Shown: positions 11,991-21,837 of the stretch, in pieces
Position numbering within the stretch: the stretch's first letter is position 1
Layout: the number at the start of each line of letters is the position of its first letter
NCBI GenBank assembly: GCA_004352715.1
Contig: SCFE01000001.1
Span: forward strand, 1 to 64,000
DNA from: Hofstenia miamia
Taxonomy: Eukaryota > Xenacoelomorpha > Acoela
Reading direction: 5' to 3'
DNA: 64,000 nucleotides
Notes under the pieces: generated by a model
Databases searched by the model: none
What the model was told of the DNA's origin: nothing
What the model saw: only the letters and a program-made list of their open reading frames with translations
Made by a program: the position numbers and the translations under genes

Positions 11991-12057
11991 TTCTTCTGTA
12001 TCAAGTTAGTGACCACAAGAATGTCCCATGCCTGGTTTGGAGGAGTCAGTGCTCCTT

Positions 12058-12393
12058 TTAATATAAATTCTGAGATGGTATCAACTCATCATCTGTCAGA
12101 TCAACTAAATTCTCTGTGGGGGATTCCAATTTGGGTACTTCCAGTATAAATCCCCCTCCATCAGTGATCAACTGTATCTTTGCATGACAATTTGACTTCA
12201 AATGCCCCTTCTCTCCACATTGGAAACATTGAATGGATGCCATATCAAATTCTTTCTTAACAAAAGTTTTCTTGGACTTACTTAAATCAGATTTAGTCTT
12301 AACTCCAGTTAAATCAGTAACATTTTTATCAATATGATTTAAATTATGGATCATATAGACAACACTAATAGCTTTCCTAATAATCTCATGCAA
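12058..12393 (-). pseudogene. Nucleocapsid part of Gag with a CCHC zinc knuckle
   Basis: Residues in the middle of this frame read CFQCGEKGHLKSNC, a perfect C-x2-C-x4-H-x4-C knuckle for RNA binding. It sits directly upstream of the protease, as expected for the end of Gag. Confidence 0.85.
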
Positions 12394-12555
12394 GTTTTCT
12401 TCCAGGTTGCATTTTACATCTAAATGATTTCAGATATAAGGAGGAAAACCCTAACAAATGTATGAAAAGAGATTGTGGTGAGAGTACTCAGTAGACAAAC
12501 TACTTAGTTGAAACAGCCTTTCCACTTGGGTGATGTAGTTCCAAATATCATCACC

Positions 12556-13944
12556 TCATTTGAATGACATATCACATATTAAGGTCTTATATTGATGCTT
12601 AATATGTGGGGCTTGATAATGATCTTCAAAGAAACCCACTAACAACTGATAATCTGTTTTAATAGCATGATCAAGCATCATATACTGATTATAGGCTGAA
12701 CCACTAAGATACAATGGGAACTGAGATACAGAGGCTTCTTGAGAGTTATTATATTGTTTCATGGTGAGTTTGAATAAGAAAAACCACTCATCAAATGACT
12801 GAGACATGGCATCAATTTGCCTGGTAAATTTAGGAAGTACAGAGTGCTTGCTGAAAACTTGTAGTCCCCCACTTGATTCAGGAGGAAAGATAGAATTTCT
12901 ATGCCATGGTCAGCTACTTGGCTTAACATGAGAAGGGCTTACATCACTGACATGCTCATTAATCATAGGTACAACAGTCATGTTAACTGGATCAGTAATA
13001 GATGAAACATAACAGGCTTAAGAGTAGCAACAGTAGCTAGGGTGGATACATTAGTCACTGCAGACTGTGCAAACATAGGGTGACAATTAGCAGATGATGT
13101 ACAAAATGAGGCAGAATTCAGAGGAGGCACAGTTATCTCAGGTGGAAAATGTGCATTTATGGGATTCTTCACAATTCCAGATTGAACCATCTGAGCAAAC
13201 TGATTGGTAATTCTCTCAACCAGATCTTCCAATGCCTCATCCAGTGCAGCACAAGTAATGTAATTATCAGACATAGGCTTGGGTGAATGAATATCATCTT
13301 GATTGGTAGCAGCATTTTTTAGTTCCTGTACTGGAGCTTTAATGCAAAGGTGGATTCCAACCTTTGTCTTTCCATCCTTTGATAAGCAACATGTTGAGTG
13401 TAGAGTTCTGCTTGTAGAGAGTCAACATGGCATTCAGTCTCAATTCACATTGCAACCTGTTGAGATAGTGAATCTTTCAAGGGTTCAATCTCCATTCAGT
13501 GGGCAAATAAATGTGAGGTAGGTTGACTGGAATGACTAAACCTGCTGTAAGGACGAACCAGAATTGGTGGAGCATTCCTCAGAGAAACTTGGCTGGGATT
13601 ACTGTAAGGAATAGTTGAAGCATTTTGGGTAATAAAAATTTGGCAATCACTCCTCTGTGAAACTTGAATTGGAGAATTTGGTAATGATAAATTAAACAAT
13701 GATCCAATGGTACAAGGGGTAACATCTAGGCTACCACCACTTGTACAGAGGACTCTCTGAGGTGGAGGAATCCCAAAATCTGGAGAATAAACAACTGTAC
13801 AATTAGAATCCATAAATAAATAAGAACAATACTTTCCAAATAACTAGATAAATTGAAAGTTGGGAGCACTTCCCCAATGACTATCAAAACGCATAGATTA
13901 GAGAGATCACAAATAAACAACCCAAAAAGGGGATACTGTGGCAT
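12556..13944 (-). pseudogene. Gag, N-terminal and capsid region, broken
   Basis: Several frames (12556-12807, 12978-13274, 13496-13813, 13726-13944) lie between the PBS and the zinc knuckle. The one at 12556-12807 has FDEWFFLFKLTMKQYN and then a Leu/Tyr-rich helix (LYLSGSAYNQY), the pattern of a retrotransposon capsid domain. The one at 12978-13274 has a coiled helix (ALDEALEDLVERITNQF) upstream of a Pro/Ser-rich spacer. The frames do not join, so Gag is destroyed by indels. Confidence 0.65.
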
Positions 13945-14073
13945 TTGGTAAAATATCCAACATGTAGAAGCACTGAGACAAAAAGAACTTAAACAAGTAG
14001 CAACACAACAAAATGAGTTAAGAACATCTAATAACCAGTGACAGTAACATAGTTGTTCAGGAATACGTCAGGA

Positions 14074-14092
14074 GGTCCTGTCATGGTCGCCA
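14074..14092 (-). promoter_or_regulatory. Primer binding site (PBS) of the gypsy element
   Basis: On the minus strand the first bases after the 5' LTR read TGGCGACCATGACAGGACC, starting with the TGG that pairs with a tRNA 3' CCA end. This would prime minus-strand DNA synthesis. I did not assign the tRNA. The PBS contains an ATG that opens an 18-codon reading frame. Confidence 0.75.
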
Positions 14093-14568
14093 TGTAGAAT
14101 CATGGGCTGGAATTATAACTACACTAGCTAACTAATTGAAAGAGTGACCTCATAAGAACAGCCCTGATCTGAAAGATCTCTAGAAGCTACATGTTGCTCT
14201 TAACTTTGAGGAAAGTACTCCCAAATTGTTGCCTTAACTTACACAATTATTTGCATATCAAAAAACAAGGAAGTTAAATTAGAAAAGGTAAGTGGAAATT
14301 GAAGCTAGATACAATCTATTAACCAATTTCAACATTGTTGCTCAATTTATACAATTCAAATTATGACCTGTCTTTGTTTACAACTAAAGATCACCAGATA
14401 GTCACGTCATATTTTTCCCTTACAATTTAATTTGAGCAATAATACTATGAAGCACCAAATCGAGGGGACATGAACTAAAATCAAAATAAGGAGAGACGTC
14501 ATATTGATGTCATTACAAATCTAAGGATAATAAATAATAATCACGAAATTTTAATGAGTGACTCTACA
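14093..14568 (-). repeat. 5' LTR of the gypsy element
   Basis: Bounded by TGTAGAATC at 14093 and ACTCTACA ending at 14568, giving inverted TGTAGA/TCTACA tips. Compared with the copy at 15119-15873 it lacks about 400 bases: after AAGAACAGCC (near 14162) it jumps directly to the GATCTGAAAGATC block. No target duplication can be tested because the other end of the element is truncated. Confidence 0.85.
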
Positions 14569-15031
14569 CTATTACAGTGACAACAAATTTGTTTTTTCTT
14601 GTTAAAATTTTTTTTTTGAATTTTACATAGATAAATGGAATTTTGTACTTTTGTTGCAAACTTGTTGTACTGTTTTTATGTTATTTAATGTGTTTAACTC
14701 TTGCTTAAGTATATTATAGGTTTCTAATACTGATGGAAGAATAATGTAAAATACTATAAAGATGCTGAATAATAACTTCTTAAGTAATTTCTTATTTCTT
14801 TTCATTATTGGTGTTTGTTTAGTAAATAAAACTACTTCTATTGTTCTTCTACTGTCCTATTTTGATATTAAAGTTATTGTTTATTAATTGTATTGATGTC
14901 TTGAAAATATAGTTTTCATATACAAAAAAGCATAGTACAAAGTGCCACCTAGTACAAAATCCTGCTATCTATTTCACATGTGTATAAAGAGTACATTATC
15001 TATGTAGATTTTTGTACCACATATCTATGTA

Positions 15032-15034
<3 letters not shown>
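14569..15034. other. Intergenic stretch, nothing recognised
   Basis: AT-rich sequence with no protein or RNA match that I can see. Confidence 0.6.

Positions 15035-15118
<84 letters not shown>
15035..15118. repeat. (TA)n microsatellite with a short CA interruption
   Basis: Alternating TA runs to 15118 with an ACACACA interruption near 15069-15075. The LTR copy at 15119 starts exactly at its end, so the LTR inserted in or next to TA repeats. Confidence 0.95.
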
Positions 15119-15121
<3 letters not shown>

Positions 15122-15873
15122 AGAATCGCGGGCTGGAATTATAACTATACTAGCTAACTCATTGACATTGAAAGAGCGAGCTCATAAGAACAGCCCCGAT
15201 TCCATCAAATAGAATTATTAAAACAAACAGGTAATTCATCCAAGTAACTACGACTTTTTAGGTAAATTCCAAGATGACCAATTCGTATGGCTTCCAGCCG
15301 AAGTGCTGGGAAAAAGGAGAAGTGCTTAACCTTAGTGAATGGGGCTATCTTAGATGTCTCACATTTTTTTTATCTCAAAAAATAAACATCTCATTTTCAT
15401 TGTTATCTCTCAGCTCACTAAATAATAGCATGTAGTTACCATGCATTCGTGCTAACCAACGGTATAATATCATTAGAGTGTAATCAGTTATAGGTGCATG
15501 TACGTGTTGCATATAGAACGAAAGATTTATTATTTCCTTATACGTATCCGTGACCTAAATGGTCCACAATTTGGGATAGGAGATCTGAAAGATCTCTAGA
15601 AGCTACGTGTCGCTCCGGTACCTTGAAGGAAAGTACTCTCAAATTGTCGCCTTAACTTACACAATTATTTGCATATCGAAAAACAGGTAAGGAAAATTAG
15701 AAAAGGTAAACGGTAATTGAAGCTAGATAAAATCTATTAACCAATTTCGACATTGTTGCTCAATTTATACAATTCAAATTATGACCTGTCTTTGTTTACA
15801 ACTAAAGATCACCAGATAGTCATGTCATATTTTTCCCTCGCAATTTAATTTGAGCACCAAATCGAGGGGACAT
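15119..15873 (-). mobile_element. Third gypsy LTR copy, longer and truncated at one end
   Basis: Starts with TGTAGAATC like 14093 and aligns to both LTRs of the element above, but includes an extra middle segment of about 400 bases (15190-15570) missing from 14093-14568. The end near 15873 stops at GAGGGGACATGA, where the other copies continue for about 100 more bases; there it abuts a reverse transcriptase fragment. It keeps CpGs (for example CGCGGG near 15127 and CGTGTCGCTCCGG near 15607) where the other copies have TG or CA. Confidence 0.85.
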
Positions 15874-16096
15874 GATTTTGGTTGGTCTTTTGCTTCGAAT
15901 ATTTTTTCTGATCTTGAGCACTTGTCTACTTGGTCCTCTGTCAACCATCTTGATTTTAGCACTACCAAGACATGTATGTGGTATTTCCTTTTCTGTGGCT
16001 CCCCCTTCTGATTTGCCTCTACCTGTGAACTTTGGGCCTCACCACACTCATCTTGGAGTTCAACTTGCTGCAAACTTAAATTGCACTGGACATGTG
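15874..16096 (+). pseudogene. Non-LTR reverse transcriptase C-terminal fragment
   Basis: The sequence matches the minus strand of 24165-24389. Both contain HHTHLGVQLAA preceded by a PPSDLPL stretch, equivalent to the (S)HTHLGV motif after the palm domain in non-LTR reverse transcriptases. In this copy the matching protein segments fall partly in different frames, so it is dead. It is cut by the LTR copy on the left and the gap on the right. Confidence 0.6.
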
Positions 16097-16876
16097 NNNN
16101 NNNNNNNNNNNNNNNNNNNNNNNNNNNNNNNNNNNNNNNNNNNNNNNNNNNNNNNNNNNNNNNNNNNNNNNNNNNNNNNNNNNNNNNNNNNNNNNNNNNN
16201 NNNNNNNNNNNNNNNNNNNNNNNNNNNNNNNNNNNNNNNNNNNNNNNNNNNNNNNNNNNNNNNNNNNNNNNNNNNNNNNNNNNNNNNNNNNNNNNNNNNN
16301 NNNNNNNNNNNNNNNNNNNNNNNNNNNNNNNNNNNNNNNNNNNNNNNNNNNNNNNNNNNNNNNNNNNNNNNNNNNNNNNNNNNNNNNNNNNNNNNNNNNN
16401 NNNNNNNNNNNNNNNNNNNNNNNNNNNNNNNNNNNNNNNNNNNNNNNNNNNNNNNNNNNNNNNNNNNNNNNNNNNNNNNNNNNNNNNNNNNNNNNNNNNN
16501 NNNNNNNNNNNNNNNNNNNNNNNNNNNNNNNNNNNNNNNNNNNNNNNNNNNNNNNNNNNNNNNNNNNNNNNNNNNNNNNNNNNNNNNNNNNNNNNNNNNN
16601 NNNNNNNNNNNNNNNNNNNNNNNNNNNNNNNNNNNNNNNNNNNNNNNNNNNNNNNNNNNNNNNNNNNNNNNNNNNNNNNNNNNNNNNNNNNNNNNNNNNN
16701 NNNNNNNNNNNNNNNNNNNNNNNNNNNNNNNNNNNNNNNNNNNNNNNNNNNNNNNNNNNNNNNNNNNNNNNNNNNNNNNNNNNNNNNNNNNNNNNNNNNN
16801 NNNNNNNNNNNNNNNNNNNNNNNNNNNNNNNNNNNNNNNNNNNNNNNNNNNNNNNNNNNNNNNNNNNNNNNNNNNN
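16097..16876. other. Assembly gap, 780 N
   Basis: Run of Ns followed directly by TA repeats (16877-16893). Open frames spanning it are artefacts. Confidence 0.95.
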
Positions 16877-17067
16877 TATGTATATATATATATAATGCAA
16901 ATAGTGGATATCATTCTTTATAATTAACTTATTTACAATTTTTGTTTGCAATTCCATACTTTAATGATTCAAGCTACATAGAAATTTAATTTAAATACAG
17001 TCTCTAATGGCTTCCAAATTTTTGATGTCAGAGAATTGAAGCAAATGAATTTGGAGTAAATGGTAAA

Positions 17068-17315
17068 CAACCCTTGAACTAGAGTTGTTGAGTCAAATTT
17101 GAATTTCATTTCTTAGGGTAAAAAATATTTATTTTATAGTAATTCTAAGCTAAAAATAGTTTTTTGCAATTGGTAAAAAAATTAACATTTAAAATGAGTA
17201 AATGTTTAAGGTATTTTCAAGTGAATTTTCAATCTATTTCAATTTTGAGTTTTGATTAGCTTTGCAAGGTTATTTGAGTTTGAGTTCTTAACATTCCAAG
17301 TACTCAAAAACCCTG
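17068..17315. mobile_element. Old hAT-type MITE copy, related to 19526-19839
   Basis: Matches the reverse complement of 19526-19839 along most of its length, including an AGGGTAAAAA block, a GTTCTTAACATTCCAAG block and a CCCTG end at 17311-17315. Its left end is diverged and no 8-base duplication survives. CpG positions in the other copy are TG or CA here. Confidence 0.6.
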
Positions 17316-17399
17316 CTTGGACTAAGTAATTCAAACTTAACTCAAAAACCCTGATGTCTATATACAATTGTCACAAAATCTTCATATGGCAATTAGTTC

Positions 17400-17990
17400 T
17401 TTAGCTATTGTTACTTTTTTGTTCCCTCAATTTCATTTTCTCCATGTCTGATGCCACCAAAAATTAAAAACTTGTAGAGGCATGATTTCAATAAAATTGT
17501 AAATACATATTAGAATAAATAAATATATTTCCTTAGACTAAATTTTGATTAGATTTCTATGTAGTTTAGATCATTGAAATTCAATCATTGATTATAAATA
17601 TTAACATTCACTGTTTTCATTTAGGAAATAACAATCCTTTGAAACCATTTAGATTTACACCAGAAATTTAATTATATTCATTACTCTTATAGTTTGTATT
17701 TTTTTGTAATAAGTAGCTAATTTCTTAGGGTTCATTCATTATTTGCTTTGCTAATTTTTTGTGATATATCTGATAGTTTTAATTATTATGTGGAAGCCTA
17801 TTCTATTCCTTTTAACAGTCCTCAAGATTTGTTTATTACCTTGCCAATGTTAAATTTAATTTTTTACAATAAATGTAAAATTAGCCTGGCAACAATGAGT
17901 GGGTGTCAGCTGTTTCATGACACCCCTGCATTTAAAGAAGTTAATGCTTTACTATATTACTTGAGGGGCCAGGAATCTTGAAAAATCATA
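17400..17990 (+). mobile_element. Single arm of the foldback element seen at 19872-21228
   Basis: Positions 17440-17650 align directly to 19900-20134, and the whole 17400-17870 segment aligns to the reverse complement of 20740-21210. It contains an open frame (17748-17981, 77 residues) whose middle, YSIPFN then LFITL then IFYN, is shared with the translated other copy, suggesting a coding sequence in the parent element. The rest of the frame is not recognised. The copy is CpG-poor and diverged. Confidence 0.5.
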
Positions 17991-19525
17991 ATAATATATC
18001 ACATAATTCAGATGTCGAACAAATTGTGGTTTGATTTTTTATTTAATGTATGACTGATGATATATATCAAATTTTTTGCTTACAAAAATAAAGAAGCTGA
18101 TCTGACAGGATTCAAACTTGTAATTTTTTGTATTAGAAATTGCTGTGTTCCTTACATTACAAATCTGTAAATTACTTTATAATAATTGATAAGCCAACCC
18201 AAATAACTTTATTATTAGCCACTAGTCCAAAAACAAATTAGCATTATAAATTAGCTATGCATTATAAAAGTACATAGCACAAGACATTTTAATGAAATCA
18301 TAAATTGTCAAGTTAGATCTATACAGTTTTGGAGGTAAAATATAGGGGTACAGATATTTCACTAAATTGATATTTCACTAGCCTGACTTTTCACTAACTG
18401 GATATTCACTAACTAGAGTTTCCACTAACCAGACATTTCACTAACTAGACATTTCACTAACTTGATTTCCAATAAAATTGAAATTAAAATGATGTAAATA
18501 GGGTAATTCTGCTAAGAAATTTATTAGGATTTACTTAGAAATTGAAAACAATAGATCTGCTTTAGTAAGTCAATGAATACTAAAGGAGAAGGCATTAAAT
18601 TTATAAGTTAAAATGTTTATAAATAAAGTAAGGCTTGCTTAACTGAATTATATCTTGGTGAACTTGTTGAACTAATATTTGTATCAATGCTTGGTTAAAA
18701 TGAGGGAGTTAGCCACCTCATTAAACACTTGCCTTTGAGCTGCTAATACTCTTAGAAAGAGGGGGACCAAGAATCTGCACATTTATTTTTATTTCCATTT
18801 AAGTGAAATTTTTTATTCATATCTTGAATTCATTATTGGCATTTGCTTACAATATGCCATTTTCTATTCCAATATACCAAGTGACACATTTCAGAACCCT
18901 ATGTTCTGCAATTATCAATACCATCAAATAAATCTAGTGTATTTTGGATAAGATTTCTATTTTTGTAAATATATATATTAATTCTTATACAAGAATGTAC
19001 TTAATATAAGTATGAATAGAACTACAGCAAACGCATTGAACAGATTGGATTCAAACCAATAATTCCCACATGTCACTACAAGATATGGGTGTGATATCAT
19101 TTCACAACTATTTCCTATTAATAAAATGTAGTCATCACAATACTACAACATTCACAATAAATCTAATTTGCAATTAGATTATGGTCTTGAAAAAATCACA
19201 AAGCTTTTGCATAGCTGCAATGACAAACAATTCAGTAAGTTTTTCAAAATCTAAAACACAATCTTGTGAAATTATTTATTTAATTATAAAAAATTTGTTC
19301 ACAAAGTTTGCATCATAATGGGTTGTGACTGCAGCTCAATATTCAAATGCAAGCAAAATCTGAAAACAAAATTTGGATTATTGTAAGCTGTTCTTAATTG
19401 GCAAGCTAATACCATATTCATGTTAAATTAATAAATTTTTAAAATCAAATTAAAAATTTTTAAATCTTGCTTGTATAATATCAAGCTGCAGTCACAATCA
19501 CAACCCTGCATCATTAACTGTAAAC
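17991..19525. other. AT-rich, CpG-poor non-coding stretch
   Basis: No gene recognised. It contains the degenerate tandem repeat at 18350-18480 and, on the minus strand, two tRNA T-arm-like words (18108-18118 and 19047-19057, reading AGTTTGAATCC and GGTTTGAATCC). Nearly all CpGs are gone. Confidence 0.5.
18350..18480 (+). repeat. Degenerate short tandem repeat, about 16-17 bases per unit
   Basis: Seven to eight units built around TTTCACTAACTAGACA, with substitutions between units. The same unit in inverted orientation (GTTAGTGAAAC) occurs at 21300-21375. Confidence 0.75.
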
Positions 19526-19839
19526 CAGGATTTTCGAGTTCTTGGAATGTTAAGAACTTGAACTCAAATAAGCTCGCAAAATTTGATCAGAAAAACTCAG
19601 AAGAGAAATCATCAAAACTCGAACTTGAACTCGTTCGAAAATAGTGTAAAAATTAAATATTTTCAAATATCAATTTTCTTACCAATCACAAAAACTTTTT
19701 TTAGGTTAGAATTATTGTAAAATAAATGTTTTTACCCTAAAAAACTCGGAATTTTATTTAAAAAATTTCTCAAACTCAAACTCGAAACGTAAAAACTCGA
19801 ATTTGGTCTGAGTAGCTCGAACTCAACTAGAAAACCCTG
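19526..19839. mobile_element. hAT-type MITE with a perfect 8-base target duplication
   Basis: Inverted ends CAGGATTTTCGAGTTC (19526 onward) and CAGGGTTTTCTAGTTGAG (minus strand, ending at 19839). The flanks are both CTGTAAAC (19518-19525 and 19840-19847), a perfect 8-base duplication. The element is 314 bases and non-coding. Confidence 0.85.
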
Positions 19840-19871
19840 CTGTAAACTTCAGTCTAATTTGTGTCCATTAG

Positions 19872-21228
19872 GGATGTGTCTCACTTCCCCCAAGTCGACG
19901 TCACAAAATATTAAATACTGTTAGAGACAACATTTCAGTGAAATTGTAATTATATATTTAAATAAATATCTATATTTCTTTACACTCTATTTTGATTAGT
20001 TTTATATGCAGTTAAGATTGCTGAAATACGGAATTGCAATTAAATAAATGTAAATATGTGCAATAATTATAAGCATTGACTATTTACATATTATATATGT
20101 ATATTTTACTCCCTGAAACTGTTTAGATCTAACCNNNNNNNNNNNNNNNNNNNNNNNNNNNNNNNNNNNNNNNNNNNNNNNNNNNNNNNNNNNNNNNNNN
20201 NNNNNNNNNNNNNNNNNNNNNNNNNNNNNNNNNNNNNNNNNNNNNNNNNNNNNNNNNNNNNNNNNNNNNNNNNNNNNNNNNNNNNNNNNNNNNNNNNNNN
20301 NNNNNNNNNNNNNNNNNNNNNNNNNNNNNNNNNNNNNNNNNNNNNNNNNNNNNNNNNNNNNNNNNNNNNNNNNNNNNNNNNNNNNNNNNNNNNNNNNNNN
20401 NNNNNNNNNNNNNNNNNNNNNNNNNNNNNNNNNNNNNNNNNNNNNNNNNNNNNNNNNNNNNNNNNNNNNNNNNNNNNNNNNNNNNNNNNNNNNNNNNNNN
20501 NNNNNNNNNNNNNNNNNNNNNNNNNNNNNNNNNNNNNNNNNNNNNNNNNNNNNNNNNNNNNNNNNNNNNNNNNNNNNNNNNNNNNNNNNNNNNNNNNNNN
20601 NNNNNNNNNNNNNNNNNNNNNNNNNNNNNNNNNNNNNNNNNNNNNNNNNNNNNNNNNNNNNNNNNNNNNNNNNNNNNNNNNNNNNNNNNNNNNNNNNNNN
20701 NNNNNNNNNNNNNNNNNNNNNNNNNNNNNNNNNNNNNNATGTAAAAAATTACATTCAAAATTTTCAAAGTTATAAACAACTCTCCATTACTGCTAAAAGG
20801 AATAGAATAGTCTGCCAGGACAAACAACGCATATTATCTGATTGGGAAATATATCAGATATATAATAAACAATTAGCAAACAAACAAATTACGAATGAAC
20901 GTGAAAAAATTAGTTACTCATTACAACAAAGTACAAAAATAATGAACATAATTAAATTTCTATTTTAAATCTAAACAGATTTTTGAAGGACTGCTAAATA
21001 TTTACTAAATGCAAATGGCAAACCTCTACATTTACATTTATTTAATTGCAATTCCGTATTTCAGCAATCTTAACTGCATATAAAACTAATCAAAATAGAG
21101 TGTAAAGAAATATAGATATTTATTTAAATATATAATTACAATTTCACTGAAATGTTGTCTCTAACGGTATTTAATAATTTGTGACGTCAGACTGGGGGAA
21201 GTGAGTTTGGGGGAAGTGAGACACATCC
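19872..21228. mobile_element. Long foldback element with terminal inverted repeats of at least 260 bases
   Basis: The left part (19872-20134) is the inverted copy of the right part (about 20960-21228). Both ends start GGATGTGTCTCACTTCCCCC. The right end carries an extra internal duplication of CTCACTTCCCCCA. A gap (20135-20738) hides the middle. Between the gap and the right arm lies coding-like sequence on the minus strand (20740-20827) shared with 17790-17870. TA is present next to each end, but I cannot fix a target duplication. The superfamily is not identified. Confidence 0.6.
20135..20738. other. Assembly gap, 604 N
   Basis: The gap lies between the two arms of a foldback element, where assemblers often fail. 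Confidence 0.95.
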
Positions 21229-21299
21229 GGTATTAGAAGTGAAGAGTTATTATATTATAAACAATTTCGCATTATTTCACTTTGTCATTTTGTATAATA

Positions 21300-21375
21300 T
21301 GCAGTTATCAAAACGTCGGGTTAGTAAAACATCCAGTTAGTGAAACATACAGTACCAGTCAGCGAAACGTTTCTG
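21300..21375 (-). repeat. Inverted relative of the 18350-18480 tandem repeat
   Basis: Contains GGTTAGTAAAAC, AGTTAGTGAAAC and AGTCAGCGAAAC, the reverse complement of the unit at 18350-18480, in three to four copies. It keeps the CpGs that the other array lacks. Confidence 0.55.
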
Positions 21376-21837
21376 AAAATTTAAGCGCGACGTTTCTGAT
21401 TAGTGCCGTTTGTAAACAGTATTGTGGCTGTTTCTCTGCTGAAGCTTTCAATATTTATTTTTTTGGAAATTTTAATATTTAATTTCTCATTTTTTCGATG
21501 AAGTAAATTTTTTGAGTTTCATTTGAAAAAGCTTAATTTTAGTAACCTATAGCCATGGGTGAATTTGAAGTTTTGCATTTGGTAATTGTAAAATTACGGT
21601 GCCTTATTCATTTTCTATTTCGACGACTCTCTCCTGATAACTGGTAAACCTTCTTTCACCAAATTATTCCACGGCCCTTACTTTAAATTCATTAATGAAT
21701 TTCACTCTTTCAAACGCGTTTTGGTCCTTCCGATTCCTCGAAACTTTCTTCTCACAGATGACAATGACAATGAATTATATTTATATATCAGAAATGCATC
21801 TAACATATCTCGTATACACAAACAAACGGATTATAGG
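21376..21837. other. Non-coding stretch, possible 3' end of the element at 21838-23509
   Basis: No coding match. Because the adjacent retrotransposon lies on the minus strand, its 3' untranslated end is expected here, but I see no poly(A) or tandem tail that would mark it. Confidence 0.4.

Larger units (their letters stand above)
6552..14568 (-). mobile_element. Decayed Ty3/gypsy LTR retrotransposon
   Basis: An almost complete element lies on the minus strand, in the order 5' LTR (14093-14568), PBS, gag with a zinc knuckle, protease, reverse transcriptase, RNase H, integrase with a GPY/F-like tail, an extra 3' open frame, PPT and a truncated 3' LTR (6552-7026). The protease-RT-RNase H-integrase order is the Ty3/gypsy order. 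Every main domain is interrupted by frameshifts or stops, so the copy is inactive. By eye its interior contains very few CpG dinucleotides (about a dozen in 7.5 kb) compared with the related LTR at 15119-15873. The clade within Ty3/gypsy was not determined. Confidence 0.9.

Noticed and set aside
15012-15212. 66-residue frame made largely of Tyr-Ile repeats
   Set aside because: It is a translation of the TA microsatellite and the start of the LTR copy.
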